Source of the DNA: Prorocentrum cordatum
Lineage: Eukaryota; Sar; Dinophyceae; Prorocentrales; Prorocentraceae
Assembly: GCA_963575745.1 (NCBI GenBank)
Contig: CAUYUJ010006557.1
Coordinates: forward strand, 511,501-575,500
Length of the DNA: 64,000 bases
Direction: 5' to 3'
In this document: positions 40,034 to 51,984 of the stretch, one piece after another
Layout: the number at the start of each line of letters is the position of its first letter
How positions within the stretch are numbered: the first letter of the stretch is position 1
The notes under the pieces: model-generated
The model's database searches: none
The model's input: the letters and a program-made list of their open reading frames with translations, nothing else
Told to the model about the DNA's origin: nothing
Translations under genes and position numbers: made by a program

Positions 40034-40255
40034 CTAGATGCCTCCCAGATGGGGTCGGAGTAGATGGGGTCGGAGGATCGCGCGGCATCGCCGATGCATC
40101 GGCGATGCATCGACGATGCACCGGCGATGCATCGTCGACGTCGGAAACGGATTGGCGACGCCGACGTGAAGCAAATCGGGCTGCACATGGACCCGCGTCG
40201 GCCATGCATCGGCAATCCGACCCCATCGACTCCGACCCCATCTAGGAGGCCTAGA
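40034..40255. repeat. Foldback element with 40-bp inverted ends and CGATGCAT repeats inside
   Basis: The left arm 40034-40073 and right arm 40216-40254 are inverted copies built from two direct ATGGGGTCGGAGT words. The interior has five GCGATGCATCG-type palindromic octamers (40090-40135 and 40203). No coding capacity. Confidence 0.7.
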
Positions 40256-40271
40256 TAACCGAGGACATCAA

Positions 40272-40375
40272 ACCTGGGAAAGATCCTGCAGGATCCCGCA
40301 CGCTAGTCCGGGAAAATCCTGCGCTCTGGCTGACCCTCGTTTGCACTGATCCTGTCTCAAAGCGCCCGACCTTCC
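40272..40375 (+). repeat. Dispersed element R4, copy 1
   Basis: GATCCTGCAGGATCCCGCAC, GCTAGTCCGGG, CTCTGGCTGACC and TCTCAAAGC occur in the same order at 57045-57170. Confidence 0.6.
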
Positions 40376-40578
40376 CATGTAGAATCGGCGGCCGGATATG
40401 CATGGCAGTCGCACGTGGGCTATTCGCTGCCGCCAAACGACGGAGCAAGGACGACGGCCTCGAGGACGAGACGGTATCCGCTGACGAAGCGGGCGCAGCG
40501 GCGCCGCCCCATGGCCGAGGTATGGTGACCAGGCCCGCTGAAGGCATCCACTCGACGGATAAATTGACGGCCGCATTT

Positions 40579-40735
40579 AAGACGAAGCCAGGACGAGGAT
40601 GACATCGGGTGAAGATAAGTCGAGAATCTGTGAGATCTGGCGGCTCCGGAGGATGTCTCAGTCGCCGCGGCCTTCAAAGAGCGCTCTGGGGAGCTATGTA
40701 ACGGATTTTTCCTCGTCCTAGCCTCGTCCGAATAC
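40579..40735 (+). repeat. Dispersed element R1, copy 3, with clearest inverted ends
   Basis: It starts AAGACGAAGCCAGGACGAGG and ends CCTCGTCCTAGCCTCGTCC, an inverted pair of about 18 bases with two mismatches. The interior matches the other R1 copies (CGAGAATCTGTGAGATCTGG, CGGCTCCGGAGGATGTCTCA). Confidence 0.7.
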
Positions 40736-41189
40736 TGCGAGGCGAATAACGAAGGCCCGTCCGTCAAACCCAACAAATGCAGCCCCAGCGACTACCCTGG
40801 ATGCCGGAGCGCAGACAACGCACTACACGCTGGTTGCATTGCGCACGACGAGTGTCCCCTGGAGAAAAATGACAAGCTCTGAGTGTGTCCTTCGGGGGCA
40901 CACTCTGCTTTCTGTTTAGGCCCAAGCCTCCTGATTCAAGTCTGGCCCTCGGCACCAACTCCGATTTAGGTCTGACTGGAACTCTGATATCACTCTGGCT
41001 CTAAGGCCCAAATCTGGTTTAGGTATGATTGGGAACTGTCAAGTAAGTATGGTTCTGGTTTGGTTTGGACCCGCCGGAACCAACGTCGCGGCGTCGGCCC
41101 AAAACACTGCCAGGTCGGCCCCGCGCACGCGCGCGTCTTCAAGAACAACAGGCATAATGCGTAAGCCAAGCGGCAGGTCGTGAGAACGA

Positions 41190-41995
41190 AGGCGGGGACA
41201 AAGGAGCAAGGGTAGGAACGATCGCGAGAACGAAGGCGGAGGCGAGAGAAGGAACTGGGACGGGAAAAGGGGGCGGGGGCGATGGGCGAGAACAAGGGCG
41301 AGAACGAAAGCGAGAACGAGGGCGGTAACGAGGGCGAAAAACGAGGGCGAGAACGATGGCGGGGACGAAAGCGGGAACGAGGGCGAGAACGAGGGAGATA
41401 AAGAGGGCGGGAACGAGGGCGAAAACGAGGGCGAGAACGATGGCGAGAACAAGGGCGGGAGCGAAGGCGCGAACGGGGGCGGGAGCAAGGGCGGGAACAA
41501 GGGCGATAATGAGGGCGGGAGCGACGGCGGGAATGACGGCGGGAGCGACGACGGGAGCGAGGGCGAGAACGAGGGCGGGAACGAGGGCGGGAACGAGGGC
41601 GAGAACGAGGGCGGGAGCGACGGCGGGAACGAGGGCGGGAGCGACGGCGGGAGCGAAGGCGAAAACGAGGGCGGGAACGAAGGTTGCAATGAGGGCGGGA
41701 GCGACGGCGGGAATGACGGCGGGAGCGACAACGGGAACGAAGGCGAAAATAAGGGCGGGAACGAGGGCGGGAACGAGGGCGGGAGCGACGGCGGGAACGA
41801 GGGCGGGAGCGACGGCGGGAGCGAAGGCGAAAACGAGGGCGGGAACGCAGGTTGGAACGAGGGCGGGAACGAAGGCGGGAACGAAGGCGGGAACGATGGG
41901 AGAGAACGAGGGCGAGAACGCTGGCGAAAACGAGGGCGGTAACGAGGGCGGGAGCGAGGGCGGGAACGAGGGCGGGAACGAGGGCGGGGATGAGG
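41190..41995 (+). repeat. 12-bp minisatellite (GAGGGCGGGAAC)n, 800 bp
   Basis: About 65 units of a degenerate 12-mer on the plus strand. The unit is four codons long, so frames on both strands remain open for hundreds of residues (Arg-Ala-Gly-Thr or Pro-Ser-Phe types); these are artefacts. The flanks carry TCTGATTTAGG-like (left, 40930-41040) and GTTTGAGGTCTG-like (right, 42080-42195) short repeats. Confidence 0.95.
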
Positions 41996-42079
41996 GCTGG
42001 GGGCCGCAGCTTGGCGCCTCAAAGATTCCTCCGGGCGCCTCGGGGATTCCCCTGGCGCCTCCGGGGAACCTCCGGGAAA

Positions 42080-42195
42080 CCTCCCGGTTTGAAGTCTGTT
42101 TGACGTATGTTTGAGATATGTTTAAGGTCTGTTTGAAGTATGTTTGAGGTCTGTTTGGGGCCAAAATCTGACTAAGGTCTGTTTAAAATTCGCCG
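42080..42195 (+). repeat. 15-bp repeat (GTATGTTTGAGGTCT)n
   Basis: About seven degenerate copies of GAAGTCTGTTTGACGTATGT-type sequence. Similar words recur at 43205-43260. Confidence 0.7.
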
Positions 42196-42369
42196 ACCCA
42201 ACGGGCCAGGGCGTGCTAAGATCTCCGGTAACTGGTTAACAGTATTAACAGTATTTCTAGTTCGCGCGCGCGGGGCGGCCCCTGGAGGTCCCCCGGCGAA
42301 AAGTACCCCGACCAACGCCCGGTCGCCGCCCGACCAAGTCTACTCAGAGATGGTTTTCCTTCTGGGTGC

Positions 42370-43010
42370 GGCCTCTCAGGCTCCCCAGAGCGCGCTCAGA
42401 GTGCCCCAAGAGGCCCCCAAGACTGCCCAAGAGGCCCCCGAGACGCCCAAAGAGCGCTCGAAGACGCCGAAGATGACCCCAAGACGGCCCAAAAGGCCCC
42501 CAAGACAGCCCAAGAGGCCTCCAAGACGCCCCAAGAGCCTTCCAAGAGGCCTCCGAAGAGAGCCCCAAGAGGCCAAAATCGTTGATTTTCATTGTTTTTT
42601 CTATGTTTTTTGTGTTCTGGCTTTTTCGGCTTCCGGACGCTCCAAGACGGCCCAAGAGGCCCCCAAGACCGCTCCAAGACGGCCCACGAAGCTCCCAAGA
42701 CGGCGCCGAAACGACCCAAGAGAGCCCTCAAGACGGCCCAAGTGCCGCCCAAGACGGACCAAGAGGCCCCAAGACGGGCCCAAGAGGGACTCAGGAGGGA
42801 TACCGAGAACTCAAAAATGGAGCCCTCCGTCCCAGAAGGCGCCCAGGAGGTCCCAAAGAGGCCCCAAGAGGCCTCCAAGAGGCCCCAAGATGTCGCCAAG
42901 AGGCCCCAGGAGACTCCCAGGAGGCCCAAAAGAAGCCCCAGAAGGCTTCAAACATGTCTCCCAGGCGCCCCCGAACGGCCTCTCAACAGACCCCAAGAGG
43001 CCCCCCAAAG
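42370..43010. repeat. CCCAAGAGGC low-complexity domain
   Basis: More than 50 degenerate decamers of CCAAGAGGCC / CCAAGACGGC. Frames of up to 220 codons on both strands are by-products. The same type of sequence recurs at 45120-45900. Confidence 0.75.
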
Positions 43011-43314
43011 AAGCATCTTGACGACGACTCTATTTCGCCCCATCGAGAGACGACCCCCAGGGAACTGCTTCACCATCAAAACTCCCCACGCAACGCGTCC
43101 GAACGACACCCGCCCCCAAGAGCGCAACATGGGCAACGAACACACAGACAAAAACCAGCGATGCCATATCACGGGCCGGCGGAATGAGCGAAGCGATTCA
43201 ATTAGTTCTAGGTCCGTTTGAAGTATACTGAAGGTCTGGCCGAAACTCTGCTTCAAATCTGATTCCCCCAGGCGGCCCTTGGGTTTCCCGGGCGGCCTCC
43301 AGGCGGCCCCGGAA

Positions 43315-43800
43315 CGAACGCGAAAACGAAGGCGAGAATGCGGGCGGGAACGACGGCGGGAACGACGGCGACAACGAGGGCAGGACCGGGGGCGGGAGCG
43401 AAGGCGGGAACGTGGGCGAGAACGAGGGCGAGAACGAGGGCGAGAACGAGGGCGGGAACGAGGGCGCGAGCGAGGGCGAGAACGAGGGCGAAAACGAAAG
43501 CGGGAACGAGGGCAGGAACGAGGGCGAGAACGAGGGCGGGAGCGAAGGCGGGAACGGGGGCGGGAACGACAGCGGGAGCGAAGGCGAAAACGAGGGCGGG
43601 AACGAAGGTTGGAACGAGGGCGGGAACGAGGGCAGGAACGACGGCGAGAGCAAGGACGGGATCGAAGGCGAAGGCGAAAAAGATGGCTGAAAAGAAAATG
43701 GCCTCGGGCGGGGGCAAGGGCGGGCGCGGGGGCGAAGGCGGAGACGAGGCCGGGCGCGGGGCCTGGAGCGAGGGGGGAAGCGAGGACGAGAACGAGGGCG
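43315..43800 (+). repeat. 12-bp minisatellite (GAGGGCGGGAAC)n, second array
   Basis: The same unit and strand as 41190-41995. The flanking word types are exchanged: GTTTGAAGTATACTGAAGG lies on the left and CTCTGATTCAG words on the right. Up to 44130 it is followed by purine-rich GGGAGGAGG sequence. Confidence 0.95.
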
Positions 43801-44184
43801 GGACACTGAGGCCGAGGAGCGAAAACGAACGCTCGATACGGAGGAGGGGCGAGGGCAGAGGAGGGACAGCACGTGGAGGGCGACGGCGACCGAAGAAGGA
43901 GGAAACGGGACTAGTGAGGCCAAGGGGGGAAGAAGAGGAGAAGGGAAGGTGGAGGATAAGGGCGGGGATAACGGGAGGAGGGAGGAGACAAACTGAGGAG
44001 GAGGGGAGGGGGGGGGAAGAGGGACGCGAACGGGGGAGGAGGGAAAGGGAGGGAGAGGGAAGCGGAGGAAGGAGGGAGGGGATAGACGAGGCAGGAACGA
44101 GAACGAGAGGAGGAGGGGAAATGGGCAAGGAAAGAGGACAAGCGCACTTGCGCAGCGCGCCCCGCGCCATCCGCCGAGGACTGC

Positions 44185-44360
44185 CAAAACTCCGATGGTA
44201 CTCTGATTCAGCTCTGCTTTGGCTCTGGCCTAAAACTCTGATTCATCTCTCTGGTTTCGCTGAAACTCTGATGTAATTCTGGTCTGTAGCTTTGATTAAA
44301 CTCTGATTTAGCTTTGGTTGGGGACAGAACCGATCAGAGTTAAATCAGAATTCAGACAAG
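44185..44360 (+). repeat. Short repeat (AACTCTGATTTAGCT)n
   Basis: Nine or more degenerate ACTCTGATT words at 12-25-base spacing. The last words occur inverted (AGAGTTAAATCAGAATTCAGA). The same word type lies left of the first 12-bp minisatellite (40930-41010). Confidence 0.6.
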
Positions 44361-44654
44361 AATCCCACCAGCCCTTTAGGGCGTGAGTGGTTTAGATCCT
44401 CCTCTCTGTTCTCAACCCCCTTCTTCCCCTTCGGGGATGGGCCGGGTTTATCACTGTTCCCTATTAATAAACACCCCCTCCCCCAGGCGACTGGGGGCCA
44501 ACCAGGGTCCATGCCACCCCCCCCCCACCCACCTTCCCTTGTAAACAACAATACAAAACACACTCTGCCTCCAAATTCGAAACATGCGCAGCAAACCCGA
44601 TGCGGCCCCCCCCCCACCACCATCCCTGTCAAAAAAGAATACAGAGTACACTTG

Positions 44655-44711
44655 GCGGCGACGACGGCGGCTGCGGCGGCTGCGGCGGCGGTGGGGGCGG
44701 CTGCGGCGGCT

Positions 44712-44742
<31 letters not shown>

Positions 44743-44840
44743 GGGCGGCGGCGGCGGCGGCGGTGGCGGCAGCGGCTGCGGCTGCGGCGGTGGTTTGGCA
44801 GCGGGGGGCGGCGGCGGCGGCGGCGGCGGCGGCGGATTGG
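44655..44840. repeat. (CGG)n microsatellite
   Basis: GGC/CGG triplets with GGT and TGC variants. Poly-Ala, poly-Arg, poly-Gly and poly-Pro frames are artefacts. Confidence 0.95.
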
Positions 44841-45119
44841 CCCCCAGTAGCTGCCCATCCAAAGACGACTGCTGAATATGCAGACTCGGGTGCTACGTAT
44901 GTGTTGGGAGGGCGGGTGGGGGTGAGCGAGACGGCTTGCGGGCGGGGAGGGGGTCTTGACCCCTCCCCCTACCCCCTCCCCCTGGGCCTGGAGAGGGGGG
45001 GCCGCGGGTCGCCGGGGCGTCCTTTGTCGGTCCCTGGGAGGCTCATTTTTTGACACCCCTCACAAGGATCGTGGCCACAGGGGGGGGGGGAAGGGTGTGG
45101 GGGGGGGGCAAATAAGTGC

Positions 45120-45900
45120 TTTCGTCTTCTTTGACCGATCTCCTCCAAGATGGCCCCAAGAGCGCCCAAGAGCGCTCCCAAGACGGCTCCAAGACGGCCC
45201 AAGAGGGCCCCAAGACGGCCAAAGCGGCGGCCAGTACGGCCCAAGAGGGCCCCATGACGGCCAAGAGCGCCCAAGTGGCGCCCAAGAGCAGCCCAAGAGA
45301 GCCCCAAGAGGCTCCAAGACCGCCATAACACGGCTCCAAGTGGCCGCGGAGCCTCCCGAGGACGCCCCCGAGAAGGTAAGACGGCCCAAGATTTCCCCAA
45401 GACGCTCCCAGAGAGCCCCGAGAGGCGCCCTACGAGGGCCCCAAGAAACCCAAACCATTGATGTTCCGTGGGCGTTTCAAACATTTTAGCGTTCCCGCCC
45501 TTTCGGCTCCCCGACGCTCCAAGGCAGCCCCAAAGGCCCGCAAAGCCGCCCCAAGACGGCCCAAGAGGCTCCCAAGACGGCTCCAGGACGGCCCAAGAGT
45601 GCCCCAAGACGGCCCAAGAGGCGGCCAATACGGCCCAAGAGGGCTCCAAGACGGCCCCAAGAGCGCCCAACAGGCGCCCAAGAGCGGCCCAAGAGGGCTC
45701 CAAGAGGCGATATTTCGGGCCCCGACGGGGGTACACCAATAAATGCTCTCTCCTTCTTTGCCCGATGGCCTGCAAGATGGTCCCAAGAGACCTCCCAAAC
45801 TCCCACAAAGAGCCCCGAGAGGGTTTCAAGACTCCCAAAGGAGCCCCAAGAGAGCCCCAGGGCCACGATTCCCTGAGATCCCAAGAGAGCCCCAAGATCG
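45120..45900. repeat. CCCAAGAGGC low-complexity domain, second
   Basis: As 42370-43010. It contains two related blocks (about 45150-45430 and 45530-45710), each beginning after CTTTCGTCTTCTTTGACCGA / CTCTCCTTCTTTGCCCGATG-like words. Confidence 0.7.
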
Positions 45901-48120
45901 CACGGCAACGCCGGGAGGAGGAGGACGAAGAGAAGGAGCAACGAGGACGAGGAGAAGGAGAGGAGGATGGAAGAAAGAAGCCAAAGAGAGGGAGAAGGAA
46001 GAGAAAACACCCTACGGTCAGCGCACCTTCTTCGATCGGCTGTTTTTGGATGGGCTGGTGGGGACTCGCGGAGCGTACACAATTAACTCATAGCTTCAAA
46101 ACAAGCAGAGATGAAACACAAGTTCCGGGCCAGAAATGAATCAGAGTCGACTTAGAGTATTATTCGAGTTTTTTTTTGAGTTTAGCTTTTGAGGCTATCT
46201 TGCCTACAAACACACACACACTCGAGACAAGCTGACATCATTACGATGATGAAGCGCACGCAGAAGATCAGCAACCTGGAAATTAACAGAACAGCCGTCC
46301 ATCGGCATCAAAGGGTGACTGCCAAGAGTGTAGTGTTAGCGCCCTCCTTCCTTGCACTCTCCCTCCACCCCTCCGCCCAACGAGGGACGAGCGAAACTGC
46401 AGCAATTGCCAAACACCCCTGATGTTACCCCGGCGGCCTCCTGCGTGCTACCTCTGCACATGCCGCCGCCCATGCCTGACGGCGGCAGGAAGCACGTGCT
46501 GGTTGCACAAATCCAGAGCATACTGAAATTCAAATCCCCGTCCTTCCTTCCCATCCTCTGCCAGCTTACCTGCCTCCTGCTCGTGCTTCTGTTGCTCCCC
46601 ATCCTCCTCCTCCTTTTCCTCCTGCTCCTGATCGTCCCCCTCGTGCTCCTAATCGTAAGTATGGTCCTGCCGCTCCTTTCTAGTCCTCCTGCTTCTCGTT
46701 TCTATGCTCGGATGTTCGGGACCGCTGCTCTCCAGCGGCAAGAGGTCACAACCATGAGTAGTCTTACTCTGCCTCCCCCCGTCGCAACTGGACTGGCTCC
46801 ACGTGCCCCGTCGTGGCGCTTTTGTTGCGTTCGCAACGCACGACATGCTGGAAATGCGCACGGTGCCAGTGTACGGCCTCAGACGGCAAGGCCACCGTGT
46901 GGTGTAGCCACGCACACTCCTGTGCACTGAAGCGTACAGCCACACATACTCTTCAGACGACCCGATGGGGCAACATCCATGTGCATTCGAATCTTCGTCG
47001 GCTGGGACTTGTGGCTACGCCTCTCTTGCGGGACACTGTCGGCAACGAACCTTCAGTTGCTCAAGAGACGAGCTGACAGCACCCCCCACTGTCCAAGCAC
47101 ATATCTGGCGAATCGGGGCCACCTGATGGCCCAACATTCCCACCAACGCTGAGCTGGGAAGAGACACGATGCAGCATACTGCCCGAAGTACTAGTCATGA
47201 TCATTATTTTCCTTCATCCATCCCCACCCCCACCAACTTCCTTTACCCTCGTTCTCCCGTCTTTCCTCCTCTCCTTCATGCCACTCTCGTCCCAAAATAT
47301 CACTCTTTCTCTCCCTCTCTATCCGCTCCTCCTGCCACACCTGCTTCCCCTCATCATCCTCTTACCACTCCTGTTCCGCGTGTCCCTCCCCTCCAGTTCC
47401 TCCTCCTCCCTCTTCCATCTTCGTTTTCCCTTCTTGCGGGATGCAAAGCTGCTGGCCAACATCGCGAACCGCACGCTGACCACGCGTGCTCAAACCTGCT
47501 CCGCAAATGTTCTTGCCGCGTTTCCCCCTTTTGGAAATTAACTTTCCGAATGTGGGGCCGCCGTCAGGAGAACGACCCAGTACAAACTGCGAGTTTTCTA
47601 CACGGGTGGGGGGGGTCGAGGGCCATTCCCCAGTCTTCACTCCCGACTGAACATTCGATCCCCAATCAAAAAGTCCATTGGTCCGCCGCCTTGTGGATAC
47701 CTTAGGAAGACCCATCGTAAAGCAACTTCCACGCGCACCCTCGCATGGGGCTGTAATCGTAACGTGAACAAGCAATTCAAAACATTGTGGCGGGACAGTA
47801 AAAAGAGTTTCGCCGGGCAGGGCGCCTCCACAATAAGGGGGAACGGGGGCTCGACCCACGGTGGGGCGACAATTCGGGTTGGCCCCCAGGCCGTCTGGAG
47901 TACCAGGGCGGGGCCGAGGGCTGACAATTCGGAGCGGGGGATTGGTGATCCAGACTGGTAATAAGGCCCCCTCCCCCGTGACGATCCGTGGCCCTCCCAA
48001 GGTGTCCCCAGGCACTCCCCAGCCGCCCGGGTGCGCTCTTGACAGGAGACCAGGGCACTCGATCGACAGAGGGCGGCTCGCGATTCGGCTTGCACTTCGT
48101 CGTCGCCATCGTCATCACAG
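45900..48120. other. Gene-poor stretch
   Basis: Pyrimidine-rich patches at 46560-46650 and 47250-47420, otherwise nothing recognised. A long minus-strand frame over 48015-47362 has no motif and unremarkable composition. Confidence 0.45.
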
Positions 48121-48129
48121 TCGTCGTCG

Positions 48130-48153
48130 TAGTAGCCGTACTCGCAGTAGTAA

Positions 48154-48212
<59 letters not shown>

Positions 48213-48259
48213 ATAGTAATAGTAATAGTAGTAGTAGTAGTAGTGGTAGTAGCAGCAGC

Positions 48260-48299
<40 letters not shown>

Positions 48300-48330
48300 A
48301 TGGTCGTAGTAATAAAAATAGTAGTAATGG

Positions 48331-48365
<35 letters not shown>

Positions 48366-48602
48366 ACACAAGTAATAGACAAACAGGTGTTACATATAGT
48401 CGCCGTCGCCATAGAAGTGATAATAATAATAATAATCGTAGTCGTAGGAGTAGTAGTAGTAGTAGTAGTATATGTAGTAGTAGTAGTAGTAGTAGTAATA
48501 ATGGTAGTAGGAGTAGCAGTAGTGGTAGATGTGGTAGTGGTAGTAGTTATTGTACAGATAGTAGTAGAAATAGTAGTAGTAGTAGTAGTAGTCGTAGTTA
48601 TG

Positions 48603-48633
<31 letters not shown>

Positions 48634-48686
48634 GAATGGTAGTAGTAGTAGTAGTAGTAGTAGTGGTAATAGTAGTAATGGTAGTC

Positions 48687-48717
<31 letters not shown>

Positions 48718-49398
48718 TAGTAGTAGTGGTAGTGGTAGTGGTAGTAGTAATAGTAGTAGTCGTCATACTAGTAGTAGTAGTAGTAGTAGTAGTAATACAA
48801 GTAATAGAAAAAACAGGTGTTACAAATAGTCGTCGTCGCCATAGAAGTGATAAGAATAATAGTCGTAGTAGGAGTAGTGGTAGTAGTACTATTAGTAGTA
48901 GTAGTCGTGATAGTAGTAGTAGTAATAATGGTAGTAGTAGTAGTAGTAGTAAAAGTAGTTGTAGTAGTAGTAATGGTAGAAGTAGTAGTAGTAGGAGTAG
49001 TAGTCGTAGTGGTAGTAGTAGTAGTAGTAGAAGTAGTAGTAGTAATGGTAGTAGTAGTAGAAGTAATAGGAGCAATGGTAGTGGTAGTAGTAGTAATAGT
49101 AGTAGTAACAGTAATAATAGTAATAGTAGTAGTAGAAGTAGTAGTAGTGGTAGTAGTAGTAGTAATACAAGTAATAGACAAACAGGTGTTACAAATAGTC
49201 GTCGTCGCCATAGAGAATGATGTCAGTAGTAGGAGTACTAGTGGCACTATTATTAGTAGTAATAGTAATACCAGTGGTAGTAGTGGTAGTAGCATTAATA
49301 CTAGCAGAAGTAATAGCAGTAGTAGTAATCGTCGTCGTAGTAGTAGTAGTAGTAGTAGTACGTGGTAGTAGTGTTATTTTTTAGTAGTAGTAGTAATG

Positions 49399-49447
<49 letters not shown>

Positions 49448-50071
49448 TAGTAGTAATAGTAGTGGTAGTAGTAGTAGTAATCCTAGTAATGGTAGCAGCA
49501 GTCGCAGTAGTAGCAGCAGTAGTAGTAGTAGTAGTAGTACGATAAGAAGTAGAAAAAACAGGTGTTACAAATAGTCGTCGTCGCCATAGAAGTGATAATA
49601 ATACTAGTAGTAGGAGTGGCAGTAGTACTATTCGTAGTGGTAGTAGTGGTCATCGTAGTCGCAGTAGTAGTAGTAATAGTAGTAGTAGTAGTGGTAGTAG
49701 TGGTAGTAGCAGTAGTAGTAGTCGCCGTAGTAATGGCAGAAGTAGTAGTAGTAGTAGGCGTAGTAGTAGTCGCAGTACTAGCAGTAGTAATGGTAGTAGA
49801 AGTAGTAATCGTAGAAATGGTAGTAGTAGTAGTAGCAGCAGCAGCAGTAGGAGTAGTAGTAGTGAATTAGTAGTAGTAATACTAATAGTAGAAGTAGTAG
49901 TAGTAGAAGTAGTAGTAGTAATACAAACAATAGAAAAACAGGTGTTACAAATAGTCGTCGTCGCCATGGACGTGATACTAATAAACATAAAAATTGTAGT
50001 CGGAGTGGTAGTAGTACTATTCGTAGTAGTAATACGAGTAATAGTAGCAGTAGTAGTAGTAGTAGTAGTAT

Positions 50072-50121
<50 letters not shown>

Positions 50122-50144
50122 ATAGTAGTAGTAGTAGTAGTAGC

Positions 50145-50177
<33 letters not shown>

Positions 50178-51741
50178 TATGGTAGTAGTAGTAGTAGTCG
50201 TAGTGGTAGTAGTAGTAGTAGTAGTAGGGGTAGTAGTAGTAGTAATGGTCGTAGTGGTAGTAACAGTAGTAATTGTAGCAGTAGGAGTAGCAGTAGTAGT
50301 AGTAGTAATAGTAGTAGTAGTAGTAATAGTAAAACAAGTAATATAAAAAAAACCAGGTGTTACAAATAGTCGTCGTCGCCATAGAAGTGATAATCATAGT
50401 AATAGTGGTAGTAGTAGGAGTAGTCGTAGTACGATTAGCAGTAGTAGTAATAGTAGTGGTAGTAGTGGCAGTAGTATTGGGAGTAGTCGTAGTAGAAGCC
50501 GTGGTAATCTTAGGGCTAGTAGTCGTAGAAGCAGAAGTCGTGATAACGGTGATCGTAGCAGTAGTGGTAGTAGAACTACTCGTAGTAGTATTTGCATTCG
50601 TAGTCGTAGTCGTAGTAGTAGTAGTAGTAGTAGTAGTAGTGATAGCATCGTCAGCAAAGTAGAAGCAATACTACTAGAATGGGTAAGACATAGTCGTCGC
50701 AGGAGTCGTAGTAGCAGGAGTCAAAGCAGTAGCAGCTGATGTAGTAGAAGTTGTTGTCGTAGTAAACGTGGTACTAGTAGTAGCAGTCGTGATAACCGTA
50801 ATCGTAATAGTCCTTGTAAGTGTAAAAGCAATCGCCGTAACAATGGTGGGAATAATATACATATTCGGAACAGTAGCGAAACAAGTAGTAGGAGGCATAA
50901 TCGTAGCCGTGGTGATCGCAATAGTAAACGTCGCAGTGGACATAATAATACTAGGCGCAGAAATCACAATTGCATTCGTAGTAGTATTAATCGTGGTGAT
51001 CGTAGTAGAACGTAGTACTAGAGATCATGGGTGGTACTGGTCGTAGTACTCGCAATGGTGGTACTAATTGTAGTAGATGTAATCATGGTCGTAATCATAT
51101 AAAAATCGAAATAATAATCGTCGTAGTAGTAGTAGCAGTAGTAATAGTAGGGCTAGCAAGAGTAGTAGCGATCGTAGCAGTAGTAGTAGTACGAGTAGCA
51201 CTAACAATAACAGTAGTAGATGCCGTACATGAAAATAGCTGTAGTAGTACTGGTAGTCGTAGAAATAGTACTCGCAAAAGTCATGGTAAGAATAGTACGC
51301 CGTAGTCGCCAGAAGTAGAAGCAAGAGTAATAGTCGTACGCGTAGCAGTAATCAGAATAGTAGTAGTGGTAATCGTGGTAGTAGGAAAATCAATAGATGT
51401 AAGTAGTAGCCATAATGGTCGTAACCGTAGTAATGGTAATGTGAATAGAAAAAATGCGAGTCGTAGTAGTACAAGTAAGTGGCGGTAGTACTAGGAGCAG
51501 TAGTAGTAGTAGTGATAGTAGTAACCACACATGAGTAGGAGTAGGAGCACGGGTAGTAGTAGTAGTCGTCGTAGTAGTCGAAGTAGTAGCAGTAGTAATA
51601 ATAGTAGTAGGGGGAGTAGGCGTCGTAGTAGTAGCAGCAATAGCAGTTGTAGTCGTCGTGGACGTAATAGTAGTAGTAGTAGTAGTAGTAGTAGTAGCAC
51701 TAGTAGCAGTCGTAGCAGTCGTAGTAGTAGTAGTAGTAGTG

Positions 51742-51786
<45 letters not shown>

Positions 51787-51895
51787 ATAGTAGTAGTAGT
51801 AGTAGTCGTAGTAGTAGTAGTAGCAGTAGTAGTTGTAGTAGTAGTGCTATAATCTGTGGTAATTGAGATTGAAGTAGTAATCGTCGTCGTCGTCG
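48130..51895. repeat. (TAG)n domain of 3.8 kb with a higher-order repeat
   Basis: A degenerate TAG/TAA/CGT triplet tract fills the whole interval. Inside it a non-triplet word recurs: ACAGGTGTTACAAATAGTCG followed by TCGTCGCCATAGAAGTGAT. Its CAGGTGTTACA starts at 48384, 48814, 49183, 49559, 49939 and 50354, a period of 369-430 bases. From 50650 to 51500 the triplets are more diverged. Frames of up to 430 codons (poly-Ser, Val, Thr, Leu, Tyr) are artefacts. Confidence 0.95.
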
Positions 51896-51984
51896 TAGTC
51901 GCAATCAGAGCCCCACAGGAAGGGGGGAGGGAAGGGCGGCATTTCTAAACCGTTTGCGGACATTGTCGACGTGATTACGGATCG

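Noticed and set aside
41039-42164. Long Pro/Ser/Phe- or Arg/Ala/Gly-rich frames over 41.0-42.2 and 43.2-44.2 kb
   Set aside because: The 12-bp minisatellite unit equals four codons, so all frames lacking a stop in the unit stay open without selection.
47777-49220. Very long open frames (over 400 codons) of Val, Ser, Thr, Leu or Tyr runs
   Set aside because: They are shadows of the (TAG)n triplet tract on both strands; the sequence has no independent codon structure.
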